This document shows positions 1-8,453 of a stretch of DNA of 34,125 nucleotides, in pieces. Source of the stretch: Anabaena sp. 54 (GTDB taxonomy: Bacteria; Cyanobacteriota; Cyanobacteriia; Cyanobacteriales; Nostocaceae). The notes below the pieces were generated by a model. The model saw nothing but the letters and a program-made list of their open reading frames with translations, did no database searches and was not told where the DNA came from. The translations under genes were made by a program, and so were the position numbers. Every line of letters begins with the position of its first letter. Positions within the stretch are counted from its first letter, which is position 1. Location of the stretch: contig OMJF01000119.1 of assembly GCA_900299285.1 (NCBI GenBank), positions 1-34,125 of the forward strand. The letters are read 5' to 3'.

Positions 1-94
1 GCAGGAGAGAGGCTTTGATTTACTCCCCTTCCCTGGTAGGGAAGGGGCTGGGGGTTAGGTCTAATAATTGTGGCTCAAATACATGAAAACTGCT

Positions 95-165
95 GTAAAC
101 TCTTACTCTCAGAGGTCCTGTGCGCCTCTGCGTGAGAAAAAATCATACCTTCATTCACCAACGCC
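95..165 (-). repeat. Diverged partial copy of a miniature inverted-repeat element
   Basis: This stretch is the reverse complement of much of the element at 24736-24849. The match includes the end motif (here ATTCACCAACGCC), the segment reading AAAAAATCATACCTTC, and a GCGCCTCTGCGTGAG segment. The other terminal repeat is not recognisable, so this copy is truncated or eroded at its left end. It lies downstream of glnB. Confidence 0.6.
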
Positions 166-169
166 AAAA

Positions 170-228
170 ATAGAATAAAAAATAAAAGGCGCTGCTGACT
201 GTTTTTATCTTCACAGACTCAGCAACGC
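170..228 (-). terminator. Rho-independent terminator of glnB
   Basis: Read on the minus strand, GCGTTGCTGA (219-228 region) pairs with TCAGCAGCGC (188-198 region) to give about 10 bp. This is followed by a T-rich run (170-187). It sits about 40 nt after the glnB stop codon. Confidence 0.6.
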
Positions 229-264
229 ACCTCTTGTAGATATGTAGTATTCAATATCTAGTAT

Positions 265-642
<378 letters not shown>

Positions 643-762
643 CTAACCAGATTCCTTGTCTCACGCTGTAAGTATAGCACTAGTTATTTAACTTGAGATT
701 GATGTATTGAATTTCACACTTTTTGTTATCCTCATGGGATTATGAACTTATGGACTATCTTA

Positions 763-3306
763 TTACAAAAGCGGTAGCTTTATTTGTCCCAGGCTTTGCC
801 AGTCTGCGATCGCCTGTTGAGTCCACAGCCAATTTCGTGATAATTTCTCCATAGTAAAATCTGCGGGTGCATTTTGAATCACCATTTGTCGAAGTTTAAT
901 CGCTTCCCGTAAATATTGTTGACGTTTATCAGCAGGTTGACTCTGAGCGCTTTTGTATAACCCCAAAGCTAACCCAGCATAAGCCGTCAAAGCCTCCGGT
1001 TCTCCAGATATTTGCGGATATTTTGTTTCTTCCAAATTTACACCTTTTCCATTTTGATCCTGCTGGGGTTTTAATGCTAAATTTAGGGATTTGAACCAAG
1101 CATCATTAGCATAATTGAGATTATTCTCCGCATAATAGGCAAATCCCAAAGCATTATTATACAAAATAGAGTCCGGCTGATTTTGTACAGCCCTAGCCCA
1201 GTAACGGCGTGCATCATCAACACTGTATTTATTATTGCCCGTTTGTACCCATTGCCAAGCTAATCGTCCCCAGACAAAGTTCACCGATGGATTTTGGGTA
1301 TCCTGAACAGGAATCAAAATTAAAGCCGTTTCCGCAGCCGTGAAAGCACCACGATTTAATAATTCATGAATAGCACTCAAACCATCCTTTAAATTACCTT
1401 GACTCAATTGTGCAGTAGCCGTAGCAGTGACAATCCCCGTAGCCGACTTAGCTAAATCAATACTTGGATACTGATTACTGCTAATATTTTCTCCAGGAAG
1501 GGGTGGAATATTGAGTAAAAGGTGCTGTTGAGACTGGCGTTGATGCCACCACCAAGCAAGACTAACGATCATAGTAATCGCACCTGCACCGACAAAACCA
1601 AAGAGCAATGATGATTTTGATTTGTGATAGCGATTACTTGATGTCACTAAAGGAGACCGTGATAAAGAGGAATTTACCCGTTGCTTTTGAATATTTAAAG
1701 GAGTTGGTGTGATTGATGTCGGTACATTTCCCCAGTCTAAATGTTCTTCAACTTCAGAGGTCTGCATTTCTGACAACTCATTAGATCCTGGAATGAGTTC
1801 CGCTTTCATGCTTTCTCCCTCCCTTGTAGCTGACCGGTTATCAAGTTGACGAAACAAATCAGCAACTATTGCCGAATCATGATTATAGTTGGGGTCATCA
1901 TATTCAATTTCATCTACAATATCACCCCAAGTATCTGCCAAGAGCCAATCTGCCTCCGTTGTCTCCTCTCCCAAATCGGGATTTGGGATATCATCAATAG
2001 CCATGAAGTTTTCTGGATTATTTGCTACACCAGAATAACAATCATGATTCGGCTCAGTCGGCTGATATTCGTTTAGTAACTCTGACAGCCCGACAGAAGT
2101 AGCTATATAGCCTGATAAATTCACCTGTGGTGTCAAACAACCATCAAATTCTCGCTGAAGGTACAAAATCGGTAAAGCCCAGTACATCTGTTGAGAACCA
2201 TAAGCAGAAATCAAGCCTTGACGCACACGGCTCACACACAAGTCTAAAGCATAGCCCTGACCTAAGTTTCGATAAAATAGTTGTGTTAGCGTCAGCGCCA
2301 CCTCATCAGGTATGCGTTCTGACATAGCCAGTACACCTCTAATCCCCCGTTTGACTAAGCTTGCCGTTAAATTCCGCTCCCCTGAGTCTTCTCCAGCCTC
2401 GACTTTAGCCCGATATACCCCAAAACAGGAATTAAACACTACCATTTGAACATGATTATTAATCAGTAACCCAGCTAAATCATCCCCACTGAGAGTTTCT
2501 GTTAAACCAGTTTTTTTACTGACTAGATAAATTTGCCCACCATTCGCGCCCAAGTTGCTATGACCGGAATAGTGGAGAATATCGTAATGTCCCTGTTCTA
2601 AAGCTTGGGTGAGTTCTTCTCTACCTGGTTCATCAAGAACGGTCAATTCAATTTTTGGTAGATGATGATTACCATTTGCCAATTTTAATGCTTGGCGATG
2701 CAGTTCTGCTTTGAGGTTGATAGCTTCTTGCTTGAGCAAATGCAACTGCGTCAAGTCCGTGGGGGAAGAAATCACCATCAACACTTTCAGCCCCCGTTCT
2801 GTCGCCGGTGTGGCGAGATTATGAGTCTGTAAATGGGCGGGCGATCGCCTACAATAGGCATTGACTGAAGCCATAGCACTTTGGTAACGGGCAAAGGTAA
2901 TATCAGGTCCTGTGGCTAAAGGGCGATCGCCTGCGTGCATCACTTCCCACGGCAACCGTGCTAATCTGGTATCCTTGAGTCCTAATCTTAGCCGCAGTAT
3001 CTGTTGGTGATTTTGGGCAATACCTTGAGCGGTAATCCAACTATCCCTCAGAGTTCCCTGAAATAGCGCGTTATACAACTCCTGCCCCAATTTCACCAAG
3101 TTAACAGTGTTTTTATTCGTCATCTCCCCCCGCAAGACTAACTGCAAAGGGTCATCCATTAAATATCCGGCGGCCACTAACCACTCAGCCACAGGCCAAT
3201 GTACCAGTTCTTCTGCCAATGGTACCCCAGATGCTACTTGTTCAGTCCGCACCAGATAGTCATTTTGCCCTACTGGTGTTGCGGAAAGGTGAAATTCCTG
3301 GGTCAC
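763..3306 (-). CDS. hetF: CHAT-domain protease HetF, heterocyst differentiation protein
   Basis: The 847-residue product has an N-terminal CHAT (caspase-like) domain. The expected catalytic dyad is visible as HYSGHS (His249) and FNSCFG (Cys294). An acidic linker follows (about 400-560), then a single membrane segment near residues 566-588, and a C-terminal helical, TPR-like region (about 630-830). In Anabaena/Nostoc, HetF is needed for heterocyst differentiation, acts with PatA and affects HetR levels. The assignment to HetF rather than a generic CHAT protein rests mainly on the NsiR1-type array directly upstream, which is the arrangement known in Nostocales. The start at MTQEF is the first in frame. 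The leader is long and is overlapped by antisense small RNA units. glnB follows downstream. Confidence 0.87.
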   Translation of the reverse strand: MTQEFHLSATPVGQNDYLVRTEQVASGVPLAEELVHWPVAEWLVAAGYLMDDPLQLVLRGEMTNKNTVNLVKLGQELYNALFQGTLRDSWITAQGIAQNHQQILRLRLGLKDTRLARLPWEVMHAGDRPLATGPDITFARYQSAMASVNAYCRRSPAHLQTHNLATPATERGLKVLMVISSPTDLTQLHLLKQEAINLKAELHRQALKLANGNHHLPKIELTVLDEPGREELTQALEQGHYDILHYSGHSNLGANGGQIYLVSKKTGLTETLSGDDLAGLLINNHVQMVVFNSCFGVYRAKVEAGEDSGERNLTASLVKRGIRGVLAMSERIPDEVALTLTQLFYRNLGQGYALDLCVSRVRQGLISAYGSQQMYWALPILYLQREFDGCLTPQVNLSGYIATSVGLSELLNEYQPTEPNHDCYSGVANNPENFMAIDDIPNPDLGEETTEADWLLADTWGDIVDEIEYDDPNYNHDSAIVADLFRQLDNRSATREGESMKAELIPGSNELSEMQTSEVEEHLDWGNVPTSITPTPLNIQKQRVNSSLSRSPLVTSSNRYHKSKSSLLFGFVGAGAITMIVSLAWWWHQRQSQQHLLLNIPPLPGENISSNQYPSIDLAKSATGIVTATATAQLSQGNLKDGLSAIHELLNRGAFTAAETALILIPVQDTQNPSVNFVWGRLAWQWVQTGNNKYSVDDARRYWARAVQNQPDSILYNNALGFAYYAENNLNYANDAWFKSLNLALKPQQDQNGKGVNLEETKYPQISGEPEALTAYAGLALGLYKSAQSQPADKRQQYLREAIKLRQMVIQNAPADFTMEKLSRNWLWTQQAIADWQSLGQIKLPLL

Positions 3307-3459
3307 AACTTCTGCTCCATAAAACTTAGACGATCTTGATCACGCAGGGTGGTGTAGATGTATTTTGCCATTCTAATGTTTCAGATGCGCGTTGTTGAGA
3401 CGTTGATCCTAATCTAGTTTTTAACATGGTTTTCTGTCTATTTTTCATGAAAAGGTTGA

Positions 3460-3465
3460 TCCGGA
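3460..3465 (+). promoter_or_regulatory. DIF-type heterocyst promoter element, unit 1
   Basis: TCCGGA lies exactly 37 nt before the start of the repeated RNA body at 3497. That is the -35 position expected for the heterocyst-specific DIF motif. The same spacing is found at the four other intact units. Confidence 0.65.
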
Positions 3466-3496
3466 TTGGTTGATTTCGGGCGAGAATTTTTTATTG

Positions 3497-3561
3497 GTAG
3501 ATGCACCTTGATCTTCAATGCCCTTAGTTAGCTAAAACTTGCTGGGGGTTTTCTTTTTTTT
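3497..3561 (+). ncRNA. nsiR1: NsiR1-like small RNA, unit 1 (divergent, nearest hetF)
   Basis: This unit starts with the conserved GTAGATGCACC and ends with a hairpin (CCCTTAG with CTGGGGG, two G-U pairs) and a T-rich run. It is the most divergent of the promoter-bearing units. The middle part and loop differ from units 2-5, but the terminator stem is kept through wobble pairs. It is antisense to the probable hetF leader, 190 nt from the hetF start codon. NsiR1 is a heterocyst-specific small RNA described upstream of hetF in Nostoc sp. PCC 7120; that identity is inferred here from position and form. Confidence 0.7.
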
Positions 3562-3630
3562 AATTTTGGCAAATAAAAAACACCCTTGTTAAGGAAGGGC
3601 GTTTGTAAGCATTTGTAAATCAGTTATTTA

Positions 3631-3680
3631 GTAGATGGAAATTCTCATAACTAACTCCCCTACCCAGCCACCCCAGCCCC
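3631..3680 (+). ncRNA. Decayed NsiR1-like unit
   Basis: GTAGATG is followed by a recognisable ATAACTAACT and CCCCTA, as in the intact units. The G-rich half of the terminator stem and the T-run are gone. No TCCGGA is found at the expected distance upstream (about 3594). This looks like a dead copy in the array. Confidence 0.5.
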
Positions 3681-3727
3681 AGGAATTTTTTCGGTATGGA
3701 ACTTACGGCAATATTTGGGTAATTTTT

Positions 3728-3733
3728 TCCGGA
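3728..3733 (+). promoter_or_regulatory. DIF-type heterocyst promoter element, unit 2
   Basis: TCCGGA lies exactly 37 nt before the RNA body at 3765. Confidence 0.7.
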
Positions 3734-3764
3734 TCATAAGTTAAAAACAATGAACAGTTAACAG

Positions 3765-3822
3765 GTAGATGCACCCTGATAACTAACTTCCCCTAGCTGG
3801 CTAACACCACTGGGGGTTTTTT
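3765..3822 (+). ncRNA. nsiR1: NsiR1-like small RNA, unit 2
   Basis: The 58-nt unit begins GTAGATGCACCCTGATAACT and ends with CCCCTAG pairing with CTGGGGG, then TTTTTT. It differs from units 3 and 4 at the top of the stem (AGCTGG instead of AGTCGG), which costs one closing pair. The exact transcript start is not shown by sequence. Confidence 0.82.
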
Positions 3823-3869
3823 CTTGTTTATGATTAGCACCACACAATCATTACCATATAATCATTTTT

Positions 3870-3875
3870 TCCGGA
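3870..3875 (+). promoter_or_regulatory. DIF-type heterocyst promoter element, unit 3
   Basis: TCCGGA lies exactly 37 nt before the RNA body at 3907. The upstream stretch (TATGATTAGCACCACACAAT onward) is shared with unit 4. Confidence 0.7.
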
Positions 3876-3906
3876 ACATCATACAGTACCCTAGAACATT
3901 TAACAA

Positions 3907-3964
3907 GTAGATGCACCCTGATAACTAACTTCCCCTAGTCGGCTAACACCACTGGGGGTTTTTT
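3907..3964 (+). ncRNA. nsiR1: NsiR1-like small RNA, unit 3
   Basis: This is an intact unit. An unstructured 5' part is followed by an 8-bp stem, CCCCTAGT with ACTGGGGG (one T-G pair), an 11-nt loop, and a T-run. Its body is identical to unit 4, and the promoter region is nearly identical, which points to recent tandem duplication. Confidence 0.85.
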
Positions 3965-4018
3965 GTTTATGATTATTTATGATTAGCACCACACAATCAT
4001 TACCATATAATCATTTTT

Positions 4019-4024
4019 TCCGGA
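4019..4024 (+). promoter_or_regulatory. DIF-type heterocyst promoter element, unit 4
   Basis: TCCGGA lies exactly 37 nt before the RNA body at 4056. Confidence 0.7.
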
Positions 4025-4055
4025 ATATCATACACCTCCCTAGAACAGTTAACAA

Positions 4056-4113
4056 GTAGATGCACCCTGATAACTAACTTCCCCTAGTCGGCTAACACCA
4101 CTGGGGGTTTTTT
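4056..4113 (+). ncRNA. nsiR1: NsiR1-like small RNA, unit 4
   Basis: This is an intact unit with the same body as unit 3: an 8-bp terminator stem, an 11-nt loop and a T-run. Confidence 0.85.
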
Positions 4114-4183
4114 CTGTTCCTACTTTTTCTTAAAACCGCTATCAACACAAATTTGTTAAAAATCAGCAGAAATAATAAATTTA

Positions 4184-4189
4184 TCCGGA
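4184..4189 (+). promoter_or_regulatory. DIF-type heterocyst promoter element, unit 5
   Basis: TCCGGA lies exactly 37 nt before the RNA body at 4221. The sequence around it has diverged from the other units, so the hexamer and its spacing appear to be under selection. Confidence 0.7.
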
Positions 4190-4220
4190 ATATCGTTATA
4201 CACCTGAGAACATTTAATTG

Positions 4221-4279
4221 GTAGATGCACCCTGATAACTAACTTCCCCTAGTCGGCTAACATCCACTGGGGGTTTTTT
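4221..4279 (+). ncRNA. nsiR1: NsiR1-like small RNA, unit 5 (outermost)
   Basis: This unit has the same body and stem as units 3 and 4, with one inserted base in the loop (ACATCC instead of ACACC). It is the unit farthest from hetF. Confidence 0.83.
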
Positions 4280-4748
4280 CTCAAAAACATCATCCTAACT
4301 TACCCTATCATTAAAACTATTCTCTGGCAATATCCCCATTTAACAAGTTTCTGTCATTTTCACCCCAGAACTACTTCCTTTAACTTACACAGTGACGAAA
4401 TATACTACTAGACTCATGGATATGCCAACCTGAAAATTTCCTAGCCATCACTTTCATTGTATTGTCATCTTTATGAATAACTTCAGAATGATTACCGCGA
4501 TAGTTAATGGCATTGTTAATTATTTCTTTATAATTTCTTGATAATTTTTTGAATCAACAGTGATTCAGCAATCTGTAATTTCTTGATCACATATTCTAGA
4601 TTGATATATCAATATCTTTACCTCCTGACAAAATTCAGTTATTTTACTAAGGAAGGAAATAGGTAATAGGTGAGATCTTGATTAGTTACCCATTACCCAT
4701 TATCACCCTAAATTACCCTGAATTTAGCCCGCTAACAAATTAATTGAT
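4280..4748. other. AT-rich spacer with no gene seen
   Basis: Only short low-complexity repeats (such as ACCCATTACCCATTA near 4687-4701) are visible between the small-RNA array and the next gene. I see no convincing open frame or structured RNA. Confidence 0.5.
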
Positions 4749-4967
4749 TTAGTCAATTGTGATTTGTTGGGGTGTATTCGCTTTATCCTTTTGGGTTTCT
4801 GTATTCAGGTGGCTAGAACTTTTTACACAACATTTTTTATCTAGCCAACTTTTGACGGGTTCTTCATTCAAGTTGAGTCGGAGGACACCAGAAACGAACC
4901 CACCCATAAATGAAACTGGATTCTGGGCAAATTCTTGAAATAGGGGGGATAATTCACTAATAAACAT
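4749..4967 (-). CDS. Small conserved-looking hypothetical protein
   Basis: The product is 72 residues long, starting MFISELSPLF. The start is set at the ATG at 4967 because GGAG lies about 7 nt upstream. A TTG four codons earlier would overlap that ribosome site. The N-terminal half (FISELSPLFQEFAQNPVSF, then a GG-containing hydrophobic stretch) reads like a short folded or membrane-associated domain. The C-terminal half is polar, with a CC pair in the centre. No known domain is recognised. It lies beyond the NsiR1-like array and points towards it. Its ribosome site and protein-like composition make it a probable gene, but its function is unknown. Confidence 0.65.
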   Translation of the reverse strand: MFISELSPLFQEFAQNPVSFMGGFVSGVLRLNLNEEPVKSWLDKKCCVKSSSHLNTETQKDKANTPQQITID

Positions 4968-5197
4968 TACACTCTCCAAGTATTGCTGTAAAAAATTATT
5001 AATTCTTCATTAATCTTAACATATCTGTCTCAGAAAACAACTAGTACGGCTGTCAAGTCAAAGCTTTTAATGATTGAGAATGGAACTAGGACGAATTTCG
5101 ATCTGTATAATCACATAATAACTACGATAATTAATCTTGATTTTTAACCCGTATTCAATTAATATAAGCTATCTAAATTAAAATTAAGAATTCAATT

Positions 5198-6022
5198 ATG
5201 GACAGATACTGGCAAAACTTTCTGAAAAATTTAGGTGAATGGCGTGGTTCATTTACTAAAATATCCCCCAATGGTGAAATATTAGATTCTACCCCTAGTA
5301 TTCTAAATTTAGAAGCGGATGATCATAATCAATCTGTATTGTTTAGATTACGCCGTTTTAATAGTAATTATGATAGTCCTCCTATTCAGGATTATCAACA
5401 GGAATATCGTTCCTTAGGAAGACAGAATATCTTTTTTGCCACGGGAGCTTTTTCTAAAGGGACATTGCAATTAGCTCCTTTTTCTGAATTTGGAGCAGAA
5501 TACGGTTTTGTTGATCATGATCGCCGATTACGTTTAGTACAATTATATGATCAAAAGGGCAACTTTATTAGTTTAACTCTGATTCGGGAATTTCGCAGTT
5601 TTACAGATGCTTATGAACGTCCGCAACTGACAGTAGCACAGTTAATTGGTAATTGGCAAGGTAAGGCTCATACAGTTTACGCAGATTTGAGACCATCAGA
5701 AACCTATGCTACTGAATTAGAAATTAAAAAAATAGGTGATGGATATTTAGAACAAAAATTATCTTTTCAATCGCAAATTATAACCACAAAAGCCAGAATA
5801 GAAGGAAATAAAATTATCTCAGAAACAGCAGGAATTGCTCGACAGATTTTGTTATTGCCTGATGGCAGTTCTAGTAATGTTCCTTTGCAACTACAATCGA
5901 GAAAACCCTTTTTTGTAGAGGCAGGTTGGTTAGTTAGAGAAAATGAACGTCAACGGTTAATTCGTAATTATAGTGATAAAGGAGAATGGATTAGTTCAAC
6001 TCATATTATTGAACATAAATAG
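5198..6022 (+). CDS. DUF3598 family protein
   Basis: The 274-residue product has two similar beta-rich halves. Each begins with a W-x-G-like motif, as in calycin folds (LGEWRGSFTKISPNGE near residue 12; LIGNWQGKAHTVYADLRPSE near 149). This matches the cyanobacterial DUF3598 family, which has a lipocalin-like barrel and no settled function. There is no signal peptide or membrane segment, so it is probably cytosolic. It stands alone and faces nrdJ tail to tail. Family placement is from memory of the sequence pattern; a ligand or substrate cannot be inferred. Confidence 0.75.
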   Translation: MDRYWQNFLKNLGEWRGSFTKISPNGEILDSTPSILNLEADDHNQSVLFRLRRFNSNYDSPPIQDYQQEYRSLGRQNIFFATGAFSKGTLQLAPFSEFGAEYGFVDHDRRLRLVQLYDQKGNFISLTLIREFRSFTDAYERPQLTVAQLIGNWQGKAHTVYADLRPSETYATELEIKKIGDGYLEQKLSFQSQIITTKARIEGNKIISETAGIARQILLLPDGSSSNVPLQLQSRKPFFVEAGWLVRENERQRLIRNYSDKGEWISSTHIIEHK

Positions 6023-6152
6023 GATTTATTTCCAGAATTTTTGTATTACCAAAACAGCGAATTAAAAGATGAGTAAATCCTAAAATCTATGGGTGGACTA
6101 AAGCCCATCCCAAAAGACTTAAGGAAGAGTTAAGCAGACTATGGCAGGAATT

Positions 6153-8453
6153 TTAAGGAGTGGTTAATTGGCTTGGGAACATACATTTATCAGAGTCGCA
6201 ACCGCTAGGACCCGATTCTAATAACTCACCCAAGTCGTAGTGGCTTAAAGTGCCACAGAAGTCATCTGTTTTGCGTCGAATCTTAACCTCTCTAGATAAA
6301 CGTTCGTAGGTGTACCTATCTATAGGCTCAAAGGGTAAACGGGGATAAGTTTCTTTATCATCGAACCTTGCTAACAAAGCTGCGGAAATATACCCTTCAT
6401 CATTCTGAATAGCTTCATATATGCGTGTTCCCAATGCTTCTATTTCTTCAGAACGCAATTCTATAGTAGCTGAAGTGTTATGTGTAACATAATGGTTTTG
6501 AACTTCCATGACAAAGTCTAATTGCGCTAATGCGGAAAACTGAGAAATATCAATTTCATCAGCACCAGGTAAATTTGCCCAAGGAACAGCTACCGGAATT
6601 TCTACCAACCATTCCGTACACCGGGAATCAAAAGGATCATGAAGTAAGTTGCCGTTTTCATCCTTGTCAGATTGGGAGGGGATAACATTGTAGCCATAAT
6701 CTAGACAGGCTAGGGCTACGGGGTCATTTTTCCCAAAAGTGATCCGACGTATAAACCTTTGCGCTTTTGGGGGATGCCAACCAGGTGAAGCACCGGTCAA
6801 AAGGGATTTAGTGCCTGCGGGTTGAACTGTGGTACAACGGTTAGGTCTTTTTATTTGATGGCGATCGCAATATTCCCATGCTACTTTATGAACTACATCT
6901 TTCCAGAAGTTAAGATATTTTTGCTCACCACGTTTAAATATCAATCCTTGGGGAGTTTCTGGCCTGCCTTCCTGCCACCACCGTAACCACTCCACTCCAA
7001 AAGCATTAACAAAGAAGTCAAATAATCCTGTAAAGGATACACCAACAATAGGATCAAGTTCTCGGCTTTTTTGATAACGTGGTACGGTAAATTGGTGGTT
7101 TAGCAATGCAACAACAGATAGCGCAGCAGCGGTAAATGCTTCTTCTTGTTCTTTGTAGTTGTCGGGATCGAGTTGGTTTAAGTGTACCTCAGCTAAGTTG
7201 CAAAAAAAGTTATTGCCAATTATCTCAGCGCAGGGGTTAAGCCCATACCTGCTCAATCGGTGTTCTAATTCATCAGAGCTAATTTGAGGGTAATTCTCTT
7301 GCATCCACTCCTTAGAGCTTCCTTGATTATAAGCGCGTAGAAAATCTTTTTTATTTTTTAATGTAGTTAATAAATCTACATTCGCTCTAGCAACTGCTTC
7401 ACCAGCCCACTGAATTGCACCTTCGCCACTGTAATATTGCTTTTGTACAGAGTCAATACATTCTTGTAACGTAGGTTTATGGTGAAATACTCTAGTGTGA
7501 TTTGCCATTCTTAAAGCATCACGCTCTGGATCAATTTTCCAATTACCGCTATTGTCTTGTTGCCATAAATTATCTTTCACCTGAGCTGCGTTAGTATCTT
7601 CAGAAACAAATTGACGTATACCTGCACTACGACGCACATTGCCGGCAACTACAGTAACAGCCGCTTCATCAATAAGTAGGCAGCATTCTACAGAAGTTAA
7701 TTTTCTACCAACTGCTTTATTTAGGATAGAAGCGCAACGGATGTATAAATCAGGTAACTTAATGGGGTTAGCCACACCACCAAATCCCCTAAGAGGTTCA
7801 CCTGATTTGCGGACATCGGAAATATCCACAGTTAGCTGTATATTGCCATTAAAGGACTCATCCGCAGATAGTTCTACAATACTTTGGTAGGATTTTACCC
7901 AGCCTTCTCGACTATCCCCAACGTAAATAATAACACTGTCATCATCTACAAGGACTTGTGTAAGTTCACGACGCTGTTCCTTGGGTGTACTACCAACTTC
8001 ACCACGAATACTGACATAAAGATGATTACGAATAACCGGAAGTTGATTAATATACTGTGGTTCAATTACAGCACCCGTGCCACATCCCATCATAGCTAAA
8101 TCCATCATTAGCCCAAAAGATTCCCAATCCACAAGGTCAGTAGAGGTACAATTATAAGCGCCAGAATAGTTTTTCGCCTTAGACAACCAATTCGTGCCAC
8201 CAACCCACAACCAACGACCACTAGGAAGACATTTCATGCTCCTTTGCATTTTATCTAGGATATTTATTTCCTTTTGAGTAAAATTTCCTAATTCCATTAA
8301 ACCTTGTAAAGTGCGATCGCACACCTGACCCCAGGTTTCTCTCAAACCCGCATCTGTGCGTCTACTGTAGGTTCTAAAAAACACTGGATTAGCTGCTGGG
8401 GCGGATTCTGAAAAAGCTACACCCTGATGTTGACGTTCAAGTTCTCTAACCAT
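6153..8453 (-). CDS. nrdJ: Adenosylcobalamin-dependent ribonucleoside-triphosphate reductase (class II)
   Basis: The 766-residue monomeric class II enzyme reduces ribonucleoside triphosphates to deoxy forms using coenzyme B12 instead of oxygen or an iron centre. The active-site motif NPCAEI places the thiyl cysteine at Cys408 and the glutamate at Glu410. The redox pair is Cys102 (YNCTST) and Cys418 (FFCNL). The C-terminal shuttle pair is Cys752/Cys757 (GCDSDKC), which would be re-reduced by thioredoxin. The reading frame is continuous; no intein or intron interrupts it, although ribonucleotide reductase genes of some cyanobacteria carry them. The 700-bp AT-rich spacer upstream has a 21-bp repeat that could be regulatory. 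No cobalamin riboswitch was recognised. Confidence 0.95.
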   Translation of the reverse strand: MVRELERQHQGVAFSESAPAANPVFFRTYSRRTDAGLRETWGQVCDRTLQGLMELGNFTQKEINILDKMQRSMKCLPSGRWLWVGGTNWLSKAKNYSGAYNCTSTDLVDWESFGLMMDLAMMGCGTGAVIEPQYINQLPVIRNHLYVSIRGEVGSTPKEQRRELTQVLVDDDSVIIYVGDSREGWVKSYQSIVELSADESFNGNIQLTVDISDVRKSGEPLRGFGGVANPIKLPDLYIRCASILNKAVGRKLTSVECCLLIDEAAVTVVAGNVRRSAGIRQFVSEDTNAAQVKDNLWQQDNSGNWKIDPERDALRMANHTRVFHHKPTLQECIDSVQKQYYSGEGAIQWAGEAVARANVDLLTTLKNKKDFLRAYNQGSSKEWMQENYPQISSDELEHRLSRYGLNPCAEIIGNNFFCNLAEVHLNQLDPDNYKEQEEAFTAAALSVVALLNHQFTVPRYQKSRELDPIVGVSFTGLFDFFVNAFGVEWLRWWQEGRPETPQGLIFKRGEQKYLNFWKDVVHKVAWEYCDRHQIKRPNRCTTVQPAGTKSLLTGASPGWHPPKAQRFIRRITFGKNDPVALACLDYGYNVIPSQSDKDENGNLLHDPFDSRCTEWLVEIPVAVPWANLPGADEIDISQFSALAQLDFVMEVQNHYVTHNTSATIELRSEEIEALGTRIYEAIQNDEGYISAALLARFDDKETYPRLPFEPIDRYTYERLSREVKIRRKTDDFCGTLSHYDLGELLESGPSGCDSDKCMFPSQLTTP

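Noticed and set aside
3497..4279. Possible CRISPR array
   Set aside because: Units are 142-268 bp apart, each has a promoter motif and a terminator, spacers are partly related, and no cas gene is present.
4968..4979. TTG start for the small gene at 4749
   Set aside because: It would put the ribosome site inside the coding sequence; the ATG at 4967 has GGAG at a normal distance.
6153..8453. Intein or intron in nrdJ
   Set aside because: The frame is continuous, normal in length, and the active-site motifs are uninterrupted.
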